A stretch of DNA of 64,000 nt from Pontibacter ummariensis (GTDB lineage: Bacteria; Bacteroidota; Bacteroidia; Cytophagales; Hymenobacteraceae): assembly GCF_900188175.1 (NCBI RefSeq), contig NZ_FZOQ01000005.1, positions 62,001-126,000 of the forward strand. The letters are read 5' to 3'. Below the pieces are notes generated by a model. The model worked only from the letters and a program-made list of their open reading frames with translations. It did no database searches and was not told the origin of the DNA. Within the stretch, counting starts at the first letter, position 1. Every line of letters starts with the position of its first letter. A program made the translations under genes and the position numbers. This document shows positions 8,701 through 16,423 of the stretch, piece after piece.

Positions 8701-9577
8701 GGGCCTGCTTGTTCCTACCCCTACCGGGGCGCAGGTGCCGCTGGGCCAACTGGCAGAGCTAAACTATGTGCAGGGGCCGCAGAACATCAAGAGTGAGGAC
8801 ACTTACCTGCTCGGGTACGTCATCTTCGACAAAGAGGATGGCTACGCGGAGGTAGAGGTGGTGGAGAACGCACAGGAGGTCATCAATGAGAAGATCGCCT
8901 CGGGAGAGTTTGAGGTGCCGGCCGGCGTGAGCTATAAATTCGCGGGAAACTACGAGAATCAGCTTCGGGCGGCCAAGACCTTGTCCATCGTCATCCCCAT
9001 CAGCCTGGCAGCTATATTCCTGCTGCTCTACTTCCAGTTTGGGGAGGTGCAGCCAACGCTGATGGCTTTCTCAGGGGTATTCGTGGCCTTTTCCGGGGGA
9101 TTCATCCTGCTGTGGCTCTATAACCAGGGGTGGTTCCTGGACTTCACCCTCTTTGGGGAGAACATGCGGGACGTGTTTCAGATACGTCCTATCAACCTGA
9201 GCGTGGCTGTGTGGGTAGGCTTTATCGCCCTCTTCGGGGTGGCTACCGACGACGGTGTGCTGATGGGCACTTACCTCAAGCAGGTGTTTGCGAGGGAAGA
9301 GACCACCGACAGGGACTCCATCCGCAAAGCCGTTATCATGGCCGGGAGCCAGCGGGTAAGGCCAGCCGTTATGACCACCGCCACCACCATCATTGCCTTA
9401 CTGCCTGTCCTGACCTCGACCGGTAAAGGCTCGGACATCATGATTCCGATGGCCATCCCGACTTTCGGGGGGATGTTCATTCAGTCCATCACCATGTTTG
9501 TGGTGCCGGTGCTCTACAGCATGTGGCAGGAAAGAAAGTGGGCAAATAAACCAAAAGCATTAGCGAAAGCATCATGA
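5753..9577 (+). CDS. cusA: CusA-type heavy-metal efflux RND transporter
   Basis: Inner-membrane proton-driven pump of the HME-RND family, exporting Cu+/Ag+ with CusB and CusC. Visible RND signatures include GENQQIVYTEWMGKSPQDIE in the first porter domain, IAIAIGVMLDVGVIFTENI (TM4), FMPPLNEGSFLLMPSTMP (the HME hallmark after TM6) and FGVATDDGVLMGTYL (TM10 region). At ~1274 aa it is about 220 residues longer than E. coli CusA. The excess lies mostly at residues ~540-670, where extra hydrophobic segments precede the FMPP motif, as in many Bacteroidota homologues. I chose ATG 5753 because the protein then begins MLNRIIRFFLVNK, the usual RND start; an upstream start at 5723 adds ten atypical residues. 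The TGA overlaps the cusC ATG. Confidence 0.93.
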   Translation: MLNRIIRFFLVNKLVTALLTVAFVAWGISTAPFNWESDLIPRDPVPVDAIPDIGENQQIVYTEWMGKSPQDIEDQVTYPLTTALLGVPGVKTIRSSSIFGVSSIYVIFEEDVEFYWSRSRILEKLNSLPSGTLPEGVQPALGPDATALGQVYWYTLEGRNPETGEPTGGWDPQELRSIQDFYVKYSLASAEGVSEVASIGGYIKEYQVDIDPIAMKSHGVNVSQIMEAVQESNQDVGARTIEFNKAEYLVRGLGYIESINDLEEAVVAVNENTPIRLGDVARVQMGPATRRGGLDKGGAEATGGVVVARYGSNPLAVINNVKEQIEEMAPGLPSKVLPDGTVSKVTVVPFYDRTGLIYETLGTLEEALTLEILISIIVVVILVLNLRASILISSLLPIGVLMTFIVMRYAGVDANIVALSGIAIAIGVMLDVGVIFTENIIRHLEMPGNEGRSKLEVIYEGTIEIASAVLTALATTVISFIPVFAMTGQEGKLFGPLAFTKTFALLAALFVGIVVIPALAHALFSLGFGKSKTRRIWNFSLIALGVLVLFYVPWAGLVLLALGVNNLLEPYWPEGKKQYTNYINIGIVLVGVLYFLTREWLPLGAGHSYVTNLIFVAGVIALVLGVLLSMVKYYQPILSWCLDNKWKFLSIPIGIVLFGLFAWQGFDRVFGFVATGAEKLGWNVRETEGWVAVSETFPGAGEEFMPPLNEGSFLLMPSTMPHSGVEENIETIRQLDLLVTAIPEVDVTVGKWGRAATALDPAPISMYENVINYKSEYVRDQDGYRVAFKVNDEGQYVLKNGEVFDPETMERADLDVSLLVPDPSGEYFRQWRDHIQSPDDIWEEIVAVSNLPGMTSAPKLQPIATRLIMLSTGMRAPMGLKVFGPDLKTIEKVGLQMENILKEVPGVKDASVFADRVVGKPYMEFDIDRQAIARYGLSIADVQRIINAAIGGMGMTTTVEGRERYSVRVRYAREFRDNPEDVKGLLVPTPTGAQVPLGQLAELNYVQGPQNIKSEDTYLLGYVIFDKEDGYAEVEVVENAQEVINEKIASGEFEVPAGVSYKFAGNYENQLRAAKTLSIVIPISLAAIFLLLYFQFGEVQPTLMAFSGVFVAFSGGFILLWLYNQGWFLDFTLFGENMRDVFQIRPINLSVAVWVGFIALFGVATDDGVLMGTYLKQVFAREETTDRDSIRKAVIMAGSQRVRPAVMTTATTIIALLPVLTSTGKGSDIMIPMAIPTFGGMFIQSITMFVVPVLYSMWQERKWANKPKALAKAS

Positions 9578-10860
9578 GAAATATAAAATATAAGCAGATA
9601 ACAATGTGGCTCCTTGCCTTCAGTCTGGCGCTGCTGCCCCTGCTCTCGCAGGCGCAAGGCAGCAGGCAGGTAGACAGGTACCTGGTGCAGGGGGCAGAGA
9701 ACAACCCAAGGCTCAAGGCGCTGTTCACCCAGTACCTAGCGGCTTTAGAGCAGATACCGCAGGTCGGAACGCTGCCTGACCCGCAGGTTACATTTGGCTA
9801 CTTCATCAAGCCCATCGAGACGCGTGTGGGGGAGCAGAAAGCCACTTTCTCGGCAAGCCAGATGTTCCCCTGGTTCGGTACCCTGGAGGCGCAGGAGCGC
9901 GTAGCCGCTCAGCGGGCAAAGGTGCGGCTACAGGCCTTTGAGGAGGCCAAGCTGGAGCTATACCGGGACATTCGGGTCACCTACAACGACCTGTACTACC
10001 TTCAGGTGGCCACGCAAATCACGGAGGAGAACCTGGAGATTCTCACTTCTTTCAAAGAACTGGCGCAGGTGTACTTTGAGACAGGGCAGGCAGGGCTGTC
10101 AGCCGTGCTCCAGGTCGAGATGGAAGAAGAAGAGCTACGCAGCAGGCTCGAGTACTTGGTGGACAGCAAAGAGCCCTTGGTCACCAAGTTCGAGCAATTG
10201 CTGAACACGGACCTGGAGGAGCCTGTCGCCTTTCCGGATTCCCTCTGGGAGGAAGAGCTGCTGCTGGAAAAGGAAGAGATATACAAAGTCTTACTGGCGG
10301 AGAACCCCCGCTTGGAGCGGCTCCGTCAGGAGGCTTTGGTGTACGAGAACCAAGTGGAGGTGGCCGAGAAAATGGGGCTCCCCTCCTTTACGCTGGGGGC
10401 AGGCTACACAAATGTTGCACCCCGGAATGATGTAGAAATGCCCGACAATGGGCAGGATGCCTTTCTCTTCCCGCAGGTCGGCATCAGGGTGCCGATCTAC
10501 AGAAAAAAGTACAAGGCCATGCAACAGGAGGCCCTGCTGGAAAAGGAGGCCGTGGAGCTACAGAAAGAAAACCTGGAGAACCAACTGCTCACGGAACTCG
10601 AGGAAGAGTACCGGGACCTGTTGGAGGCACGGAGAAGGGTAGCGTTATACAAAAGGCTCTCTAACCTGGCCGAGGAGTCCTTTAGCCTGCTGCAGGAGGA
10701 GTTCTCCACCGGTAGGAACAGCTTTGAGGAGGTGCTGCGCATGGAGCGGCAGCTGCTCAGCTACCGCCTGGAACTGGCGGAGGCCAGAACGGCCCTGAAC
10801 AACCAGGTATACAATATCAACTACTTAATGGGAAGCCAATATGAAACAAAAAATAGATAA
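9574..10860 (+). CDS. cusC: CusC/TolC-type outer-membrane efflux protein
   Basis: A 428-residue outer-membrane factor of the TolC superfamily. It has a signal peptide (AFSLALLPLLSQAQG), then alpha-helical hairpins rich in Glu/Gln/Leu. The first repeat covers residues ~30-220 and the second ~240-420, the latter ending ARTALNNQVYNINYLMG. It would form the exit duct for the CusAB pump. The ATG overlaps the cusA stop (ATGA) and its own 3' end overlaps cusB by 20 bp, so the three genes are translationally coupled. The order cusA-cusC-cusB differs from the E. coli cusCFBA order. Confidence 0.9.
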   Translation: MRNIKYKQITMWLLAFSLALLPLLSQAQGSRQVDRYLVQGAENNPRLKALFTQYLAALEQIPQVGTLPDPQVTFGYFIKPIETRVGEQKATFSASQMFPWFGTLEAQERVAAQRAKVRLQAFEEAKLELYRDIRVTYNDLYYLQVATQITEENLEILTSFKELAQVYFETGQAGLSAVLQVEMEEEELRSRLEYLVDSKEPLVTKFEQLLNTDLEEPVAFPDSLWEEELLLEKEEIYKVLLAENPRLERLRQEALVYENQVEVAEKMGLPSFTLGAGYTNVAPRNDVEMPDNGQDAFLFPQVGIRVPIYRKKYKAMQQEALLEKEAVELQKENLENQLLTELEEEYRDLLEARRRVALYKRLSNLAEESFSLLQEEFSTGRNSFEEVLRMERQLLSYRLELAEARTALNNQVYNINYLMGSQYETKNR

Positions 10861-12661
10861 AAGAACAGTGTATTTAGGCCTGGGATTTTTAGTGCTCGGG
10901 CTGCTGCTGGGATGGGTTTTCTTCGGCGGGGAGTCCGAGGCACCTGTAGCGGAAGGGGAAACGGAACTGGCCCATGACCATGAGGGCGAAGGCACTATCT
11001 GGACCTGCGCCATGCACCCCCAGATACGGATGAATGAACCGGGGCAGTGCCCTATCTGCGGCATGGACCTTATCCCCCTGAAGGAGGGAGGGGCGACTGT
11101 CTCCGTCAATGAGATCCAGATGACGGAGTCGGCTATCCAGCTGGCGAACGTACAGACGACTGTGGTGCAGCAGGCAGAACCGACTAAGGAAGTGTACCTC
11201 CCGGGAAAGGTGAAGGCAGAGGAAACAGCCGTGTCAGACATAACGGCGCGCTTCCCGGGGCGCATAGAGCGGCTGTACGTGAACTTTACGGGACAGGAAG
11301 TGAAGAAAGGCCAGCTGCTGGCCAGCATCTATTCCCCGGAGCTTATTACGGCGCAGAAAGAGCTGCAGGTGGCGGCGCGACTGCGGGAAACGAACCCCTC
11401 TTTCTATGAATCAGCAGTTCGGAAGCTCAGGCTCTGGAACCTGTCCGACGCGCAGATCAGCCGCATCGCAGGCGGCGGAAAGCTACAGGATAACCTGAAC
11501 ATCTACGCCCCGCAGTCCGGTACGGTCGTAGCCAAAAACGTGAATGTGGGGGAATACGTGACCGAGGGGCAGCCCCTGTTCCAGGTGACGGGCCTGGATG
11601 ACCTGTGGGTGCTCTTCGATGCCTATGAAAGTGAGCTGCCCTGGATAGAGGTAGGCGATGAGATTCGCTTCACAGTACAGTCCCTTCCAGGGGAGGTGTT
11701 CACCAGCAAAGTGACCTTCATCGACCCGGTCATCAACCCTGGCACGCGCGCCGCCTCTGTGCGGACGGAGGTGAAGAATGAGAATGGAAAGTTAAAGCCC
11801 GACATGTTCGCGCAGGGCGTGCTCCAGAGCGAGCTGGACGTATCTGCCAGTGCCCTGATGATCCCGAGGACGGCGGTGCTGTGGACAGGAAAACGCGCTG
11901 TAGTCTATGTGAAGAATCCTGCCTTTGATCAACCCACCTTCGAGTTCCGGGAAGTGGAGCTTGGCCCTGAGGCGGGGGGTATGTATGTGGTGAACAGCGG
12001 CCTGAGGCCCGGGGAGGAAGTCGTGACCAACGGCGTGTTCCAGGTGGATGCGGCGGCCCAGCTGCAGGGCAAGGTGAGCATGATGAACCCGAGCGCTGAT
12101 CCCGGGGCTGCCGCTGGCGCTATGGCCGGAATGCCGGGAATGGACATGCCGGCAGCGGGGGGGGCTCCCTCCCAGACCAGCACCTTCAAGTACGTGGAGG
12201 GGGACGTGGTCGACCTTCGCGGAAAAGTCCCTGCCGCTTTCAAGAAACAGCTGAACGACGTGGTAGACGCCTACCTGCTTTTAAAGGAGGCATTGGTAGA
12301 GGCCGATGAAACGGAAACGGCCAAATACAGCACGGCCTTGTTGGTTGCCCTGCAAAAGGTGGACGACAGTGTGCTGGAAGGGGAGGCGAAGGCATTCTGG
12401 GAGGAGAAGAAAGCATTCCTGCTCCAGCACACGAAGCTGTGCAAAGAAGCGGACACCATAGAGGGAAAGCGCGAGAACTTCATTTTCCTGTCCCAGCCCT
12501 TAATTAAGATAGTCGAGGCCTTCGGGGCGCGGCAAACGCTGTACGTGGATTACTGCCCTATGGTAAAAGCTTATTGGCTCAGCGAAGTAGAAGAGATCCG
12601 CAACCCGTACATGCCGCAGATGCTGACTTGCGGGGAAGTGAAAGATGTGATCAAACCGTAA
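10841..12661 (+). CDS. cusB: CusB-type periplasmic adaptor with heavy-metal-binding and DUF3347 domains
   Basis: Membrane-fusion protein linking CusA and CusC. After an N-terminal anchor helix (residues ~7-28) comes a heavy-metal-binding module with WTCAMHPQI and GQCPICGMDLIPL (residues ~48-75), then the adaptor hairpin/barrel region (VYLPGKVKAEE, SPQSGTV-like APQSGTVVAKNV). A Met-rich linker (MAGMPGMDMPAAGG, ~425-440) leads into a C-terminal DUF3347 domain (~450-606) with CPM and a terminal Cys (YMPQMLTCGE). The DUF3347 fusion supplies extra periplasmic metal ligands and is typical of Bacteroidota. It overlaps cusC by 20 bp; the next gene encodes a stand-alone DUF3347 lipoprotein. Confidence 0.92.
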   Translation: MKQKIDKRTVYLGLGFLVLGLLLGWVFFGGESEAPVAEGETELAHDHEGEGTIWTCAMHPQIRMNEPGQCPICGMDLIPLKEGGATVSVNEIQMTESAIQLANVQTTVVQQAEPTKEVYLPGKVKAEETAVSDITARFPGRIERLYVNFTGQEVKKGQLLASIYSPELITAQKELQVAARLRETNPSFYESAVRKLRLWNLSDAQISRIAGGGKLQDNLNIYAPQSGTVVAKNVNVGEYVTEGQPLFQVTGLDDLWVLFDAYESELPWIEVGDEIRFTVQSLPGEVFTSKVTFIDPVINPGTRAASVRTEVKNENGKLKPDMFAQGVLQSELDVSASALMIPRTAVLWTGKRAVVYVKNPAFDQPTFEFREVELGPEAGGMYVVNSGLRPGEEVVTNGVFQVDAAAQLQGKVSMMNPSADPGAAAGAMAGMPGMDMPAAGGAPSQTSTFKYVEGDVVDLRGKVPAAFKKQLNDVVDAYLLLKEALVEADETETAKYSTALLVALQKVDDSVLEGEAKAFWEEKKAFLLQHTKLCKEADTIEGKRENFIFLSQPLIKIVEAFGARQTLYVDYCPMVKAYWLSEVEEIRNPYMPQMLTCGEVKDVIKP

Positions 12662-12689
12662 ATGTTTTTTATATCCTAAATTTTAAAAG

Positions 12690-13289
12690 ATGAAAAAGTA
12701 CAATTTAAAGTGGACCTCTATGATCGCAGTGATCATGTTGCTGACCTTTACAGCATGTAACAACGAACAGGCTGCCGGGGAAGCAGAAGGAATGGAAATG
12801 GCTGATGACATGGGTGAAATGGAAGGCATGGGCCACATGGGAGAAATGGAAATGATGCAGGAGAGCGAAACAGTGGCTGCTGTCAGCACAGAAGGCGAGC
12901 CGGCGTTTGTCGTGGCGTACATGGACATCAAGAACGCCCTGGTGAACGACAATTACGAGCAGGTACAACAGGCGGCATCTAGCTTGCAGGAAGGCCTGGA
13001 GAACAGTGAACTGACCGAAGCGCAGCAGAGCCAGCTAAAAGAATTGGCTGGTCAGTTAGCCGAGGCTCAGGACATCATGGGCCAGCGCCAGTCTTTTGCC
13101 CGGCTGTCACAAGAGCTGTATGAGGTAGTGAAGAATAATGATGTAACCGAAAACAAGCTTTACTGGCAGCACTGCCCCATGGCCCTGAATAACCAGGGAG
13201 CCAACTGGCTGAGCTTTGAGGAGCAGGTCAGAAATCCTTTTATGGGGCAGAAAATGCCCGGATGCGGCTCTGTTGAAGAAACGCTTTAA
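12690..13289 (+). CDS. Met-rich DUF3347 lipoprotein
   Basis: A 199-residue predicted lipoprotein (lipobox TFTAC, Cys at ~24). After the anchor comes a Met/Glu-rich stretch (residues ~34-58, containing EGMGHMGEMEMMQ), then a DUF3347 domain with the conserved HCPMALN and terminal MPGCGS elements. It is paralogous to the C-terminal domain of CusB immediately upstream. Expected role is periplasmic Cu+/Ag+ capture and delivery to the CusABC pump, analogous to but not homologous with CusF. It sits 28 bp after cusB in the same operon. Confidence 0.85.
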   Translation: MKKYNLKWTSMIAVIMLLTFTACNNEQAAGEAEGMEMADDMGEMEGMGHMGEMEMMQESETVAAVSTEGEPAFVVAYMDIKNALVNDNYEQVQQAASSLQEGLENSELTEAQQSQLKELAGQLAEAQDIMGQRQSFARLSQELYEVVKNNDVTENKLYWQHCPMALNNQGANWLSFEEQVRNPFMGQKMPGCGSVEETL

Positions 13290-13330
13290 TGAGATTAAAT
13301 TTTAGTACCCTTTATAACACAAACACAATC

Positions 13331-13705
13331 ATGAGAAAAAATATCTTAATGCTCGCCCTTATGTTCGGCTCCTTTACTATGGTTTCAGTACAGGCACAGG
13401 ACACTAACAGTAGAGAAAAGACCGCAATCGCACAGGCACAGTCCAGTGCCACATTTGAAGTGAACGGAAAGTGCGGGATGTGCAAGAAGCGCATCGAAAA
13501 AGCCGCCCTGGGGCTGGAAGGCGTTGAGTCAGCAGTGTGGGACGCGGAGTCTAAAGCCCTGGCAGTAAAGTATGACCCGGCCAAAGTATCCGAGGCCGAT
13601 ATACAGAAGCAGGTTGCCAGCGTGGGCCATGACACGGAGCAGGTAAAGGCAACAGAAGAGGCCTACAACAGCCTGCCGGGATGCTGCAAGTACGAGAGAA
13701 AATAA
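13331..13705 (+). CDS. Secreted heavy-metal-associated (HMA) domain protein
   Basis: About 124 residues: a signal peptide (LMLALMFGSFTMVSVQAQ) and one ferredoxin-like HMA domain with the metal site KCGMCKKRIE. A C-terminal LPGCCKYERK tail adds a further Cys pair. The signal peptide places it in the periplasm, unlike cytoplasmic CopZ. ATG 13331 is preferred to 13289 because it puts the signal peptide at the N-terminus. A strong terminator (13711-13743) follows immediately, closing the HYC_CC_PP-cusACB-DUF3347-HMA transcription unit. Confidence 0.85.
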   Translation: MRKNILMLALMFGSFTMVSVQAQDTNSREKTAIAQAQSSATFEVNGKCGMCKKRIEKAALGLEGVESAVWDAESKALAVKYDPAKVSEADIQKQVASVGHDTEQVKATEEAYNSLPGCCKYERK

Positions 13706-13710
13706 AACTG

Positions 13711-13743
13711 AAATGCAGGGGAGGAAAGGCCCCTGCATTTTTT
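13711..13743 (+). terminator. Rho-independent terminator
   Basis: Perfect 11-bp stem AAATGCAGGGG / CCCCTGCATTT with an 8-nt loop, running into six Ts. It lies six bases after the HMA gene stop. Confidence 0.85.
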
Positions 13744-13765
13744 CATTAAGCCAACTACCGTAGTG

Positions 13766-14248
13766 ATGAGAAGAAAAGCGACAAACTACTTACACCCCTT
13801 TCTGACAGCGCTCCTGTTTGCCTTTGCCCTGCTTTCTTGCGGGCAGCAGGACACTGATGTGGAAAACGAAGCGGCCCCGGACGAGGTGGAGGCCCTGAAA
13901 CAGGAGGTGATGGGCGTGCATGATGCGTTCATGCCCCGGATCGGAACGCTGATGAACCTGAAAAGGCAGCTGAAGGAAAAAGCCGCACAGCTGGACACGG
14001 CAAAAGAAGCCGACAAAGAGCAAGCAGCGGCTTTAGCGCTTGCCATTAAAGATCTGGAGGAGGCCGATGAGGCCATGATGCAGTGGATGCGCACCTATAA
14101 GGACCCGAGCCATGCGGAAGGGAAAGCCATAGCATTGCAATACCTGGAGCTTAAAAAAAGAGAGATACTGGTGGTGAAGCGCCAGATGGAAAGCAGCGAA
14201 GCAGCTGCCAAATCCACACTACAAACACAATCGCCCTATAAGGAATAG
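13766..14248 (+). CDS. Hypothetical lipoprotein with coiled-coil
   Basis: About 160 residues with a lipoprotein signal (lipobox ALLSC) followed by an almost wholly helical, Glu/Lys/Ala-rich sequence. Heptad-like stretches at ~45-90 (LKRQLKEKAAQLD) suggest a coiled coil. Similar proteins are common beside copper genes in Bacteroidota and are often loosely labelled viral A-type inclusion protein, a name without functional meaning. The frame could start at GTG 13763, but ATG 13766 is adjacent and more likely. It is 4 bp from the SCO gene, so the two are surely cotranscribed. Confidence 0.7.
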   Translation: MRRKATNYLHPFLTALLFAFALLSCGQQDTDVENEAAPDEVEALKQEVMGVHDAFMPRIGTLMNLKRQLKEKAAQLDTAKEADKEQAAALALAIKDLEEADEAMMQWMRTYKDPSHAEGKAIALQYLELKKREILVVKRQMESSEAAAKSTLQTQSPYKE

Positions 14249-14252
14249 ACCA

Positions 14253-14897
14253 ATGAAACTCATAATTTTTAAACACAGCCTCCACCTGAGCCTGCTCTTT
14301 ATAATGGTGATGCTCCTCTCCTGCAAGGAAAAGGAGGAGCGCCTGCCTATCCTGGGCCCAAGGGAGGTACAGGCGGGGGACACCCTTTACCACACGATTC
14401 CTGACTTTGCCTTTGCCGACCAGGACAGCTCCCTGGTGACGCCGGAGACGTTTCAGGGCGACATCTACGTGGCTGACTTCTTTTTCACCTCCTGCCCCAC
14501 GATCTGCCCAAAGATGAAAAGCCAGATGCTTCGCGTGTACGAGAAGTACCAGGGCAATGATAACGTGAAGTTCCTCTCCCATTCCATTGACCCGGCGCAT
14601 GACACGGTGGCGGTGCTAAGAGACTATGCCGACCGACTCGGTGTAGACGCTGGGAAATGGCACTTTATCACGGGTGACAGGGATGCCATCTTCGACATTG
14701 CCCAAAACAGCTATATGGCGAGTGCCATGGAAGATGAGAAGGAGCCAAGCGGGCTGGTGCACAGCGGCGCTTTCCTGCTGATAGACTCCCAGCGCAGGGT
14801 GAGAGGCCACTATGACGGCACCAAAGCGGAGGAAGTGGACCAGCTCATGCGCGATATGGATCTGCTGCTCAAGGAAGAGCGCCTTACGGAGAAATAA
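14253..14897 (+). CDS. SCO1/SenC family copper chaperone lipoprotein
   Basis: A 214-residue membrane-anchored thioredoxin-fold protein (lipobox MLLSC). The copper/redox site CPTICPKM (CxxxC) is present, together with the downstream His in GLVHSGAFLLID and the family motif SIDPAHDT. SCO proteins deliver copper to the CuA centre of cytochrome oxidase or act as thiol reductases. In this operon, between copper lipoproteins and a copper-type regulator, a periplasmic copper-handling role is likely. Confidence 0.9.
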   Translation: MKLIIFKHSLHLSLLFIMVMLLSCKEKEERLPILGPREVQAGDTLYHTIPDFAFADQDSSLVTPETFQGDIYVADFFFTSCPTICPKMKSQMLRVYEKYQGNDNVKFLSHSIDPAHDTVAVLRDYADRLGVDAGKWHFITGDRDAIFDIAQNSYMASAMEDEKEPSGLVHSGAFLLIDSQRRVRGHYDGTKAEEVDQLMRDMDLLLKEERLTEK

Positions 14898-14910
14898 GAA
14901 ATACAGACCT

Positions 14911-15474
14911 ATGAAAGGAACAACATATCAAATTAGAAATATGGTGTGCCCCCGCTGTATCACGGTCATAAGCACAGAGCTGGAGGGACTGGGTGTGGCG
15001 TTTGAGATTGACAGGCTGGGGGAGATCACCATCTTTGACCATGATCAGGTGGACATGGCTGCTGTGAAGCAGGTGCTGGAAAAGCATGACTTTGAGCTGA
15101 TCCAGGACAGGGACGAGCTACTTGTAGAGCAGGTGAAGCTGGCGGCGCTGGATCTTGTGCAGGGTCATGTGACCACCAGTCTCCGTAACTCGGACTATAT
15201 CGCTGAACGGGTCGGTCAGTCCTACAGCAGCCTGAGTAAGACGTTCTCCAAACGGGAGGGTGTTACGATAGAAAAGTACCTTATCCTTCAGAAGATAGAG
15301 AAGGTAAAGGAACTGCTGGAGTACGGGGAGATGAACCTGAGTGAGATTGCCCGCAAGCTCGGCTACAGCAGCGTGCACCACCTTTCCAACCAGTTCAAAT
15401 CCGTGACAGGTCTGACGGTGAACCAGTACAAGGATTCCGAAGACAGGGAGAGAAGTTCTTTGGGTAAAGCGTGA
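14911..15474 (+). CDS. AraC-type regulator with N-terminal HMA-like metal-binding domain
   Basis: A 187-residue regulator. Residues 1-70 resemble an HMA ferredoxin fold with a metal motif MVCPRC (Cys13, Cys16). Residues ~95-180 form the AraC DNA-binding region (KYLILQKIEKVKELL, then LSEIARKLGYSSVHHLSNQFK and VTGLTVNQYK). The fusion suggests a direct Cu+/Ag+ sensor. I chose ATG 14911 because it begins just before the HMA domain; the longer frame from 14812 overlaps the SCO gene. A paralogue lies at 39474-40061. An inverted TTGTACA repeat lies just downstream, before the Met/Cys-rich gene. Confidence 0.85.
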   Translation: MKGTTYQIRNMVCPRCITVISTELEGLGVAFEIDRLGEITIFDHDQVDMAAVKQVLEKHDFELIQDRDELLVEQVKLAALDLVQGHVTTSLRNSDYIAERVGQSYSSLSKTFSKREGVTIEKYLILQKIEKVKELLEYGEMNLSEIARKLGYSSVHHLSNQFKSVTGLTVNQYKDSEDRERSSLGKA

Positions 15475-15483
15475 GGCAAAATC

Positions 15484-15512
15484 TTGTACATATCATCCGG
15501 AATCCTGTACAA
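15484..15512. promoter_or_regulatory. Inverted repeat, candidate operator
   Basis: TTGTACA (15484-15490) and TGTACAA (15506-15512) form an inverted pair with a 15-nt spacer, about 80 bp before the Met/Cys-rich peptide gene and 10 bp after the HMA-AraC gene. It is a plausible target for that regulator, by position and symmetry only. Confidence 0.35.
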
Positions 15513-15592
15513 CGGATAAGTCTTTTTTGGGGTTTACTATTATAAGAACGCTAAGGTAGGCGTTCTGTCAACCAACCTTAAAAAGACAGATT

Positions 15593-15937
15593 ATGAAGAC
15601 TAAGATGAAGATGATTTTCGCCACCCTTTCCATTGCCTTGCTGATGGTGTTCTCGTTTAACGTGTTCTCGCAGGACAACAAACCGCAGCAGGACGAAAAA
15701 GGTAAGAAGTCAGGCTGTATGGCGATGATGCAGGATGAGGCCCAGATGAAAGACTGTATGGCCATGATGGGTAAAGACATGGAAGGATGCATGGCCATGA
15801 TGGAAGGCAGGGAGATGAAGGAGATGTGCGCCAACATGATGGCTTCGATGAAAAAAGGCTCTTCCATGTGTAGCATGCACGGCATGATGGGCGAAGACAA
15901 GGAAAAAGCAACAGAGCCGGAGAGCCAGAAGCTTTAA
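15593..15937 (+). CDS. Met/Cys-rich secreted metal-binding peptide
   Basis: A 114-residue protein with a signal peptide (LSIALLMVFSFNVFSQ), then a low-complexity region with three CMAMM repeats (about residues 42, 54 and 66) followed by MCANMMASM and SMCSMHGMMG. Roughly a quarter of the mature chain is Met, and five Cys are regularly spaced. Such thioether/thiol arrays bind Cu+ or Ag+, so the protein is probably a periplasmic sponge. It is transcribed separately from the AraC gene, behind the candidate operator. Confidence 0.75.
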   Translation: MKTKMKMIFATLSIALLMVFSFNVFSQDNKPQQDEKGKKSGCMAMMQDEAQMKDCMAMMGKDMEGCMAMMEGREMKEMCANMMASMKKGSSMCSMHGMMGEDKEKATEPESQKL

Positions 15938-16131
15938 TTTAAGAGCGGGAGACTACTGCCGGGGCAGGCAAAGGCCATGCTTTAGAGTGGCATTTGTAAG
16001 GACATGAGTACAAGGGGGGCACCGGTTTTAGCTGTTTGTCTGGCTGCCCTCCCTGTCCGCCCTCGAGGCACCATTGCTTTAGCCAGGCAAACAGTATATA
16101 TCAATAATGATTAACTGAAAATATTATAAAT

Positions 16132-16338
16132 ATGGAATTTTTTGGATTTAGTTTTTTCTGTACGTTGCTATTCGCAGGCGTGCTATTTGTCCTGCTCTAT
16201 GAGCTATTCTCCACCTCCAAAGACGGAGGAAAAGAAAGCCCGCTGGACGTGCTGCGCAAGAAGTACGCTTCCTTTGAGATGAGCACAGAAGCTTACGAAG
16301 AGCGCAGAGAAGTGCTTGAGCGCGACTTAAAGAAATAA
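16132..16338 (+). CDS. Small SHOCT-domain membrane protein
   Basis: A 68-residue protein with one membrane helix (residues ~4-26) and a C-terminal SHOCT-like motif (PLDVLRKKYASFEMSTEAYEE form, residues ~38-66). SHOCT is a short oligomerisation or tethering element found on many bacterial membrane proteins. No catalytic residues. It sits between two copper-binding protein genes and has its own terminator. Confidence 0.75.
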   Translation: MEFFGFSFFCTLLFAGVLFVLLYELFSTSKDGGKESPLDVLRKKYASFEMSTEAYEERREVLERDLKK

Positions 16339-16351
16339 ACCTGTATTACCC

Positions 16352-16378
16352 AAAGCCTGCCTGAGCAGGCAGGCTTTT
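16352..16378 (+). terminator. Rho-independent terminator
   Basis: 11-bp stem AAAGCCTGCCT / AGGCAGGCTTT with a GAGC loop and a short T-run, 14 bp after the SHOCT gene. Confidence 0.8.
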
Positions 16379-16423
16379 CATTTATACCTTAATCAATTTT
16401 TAACCATCTAAACACTTAAAACT

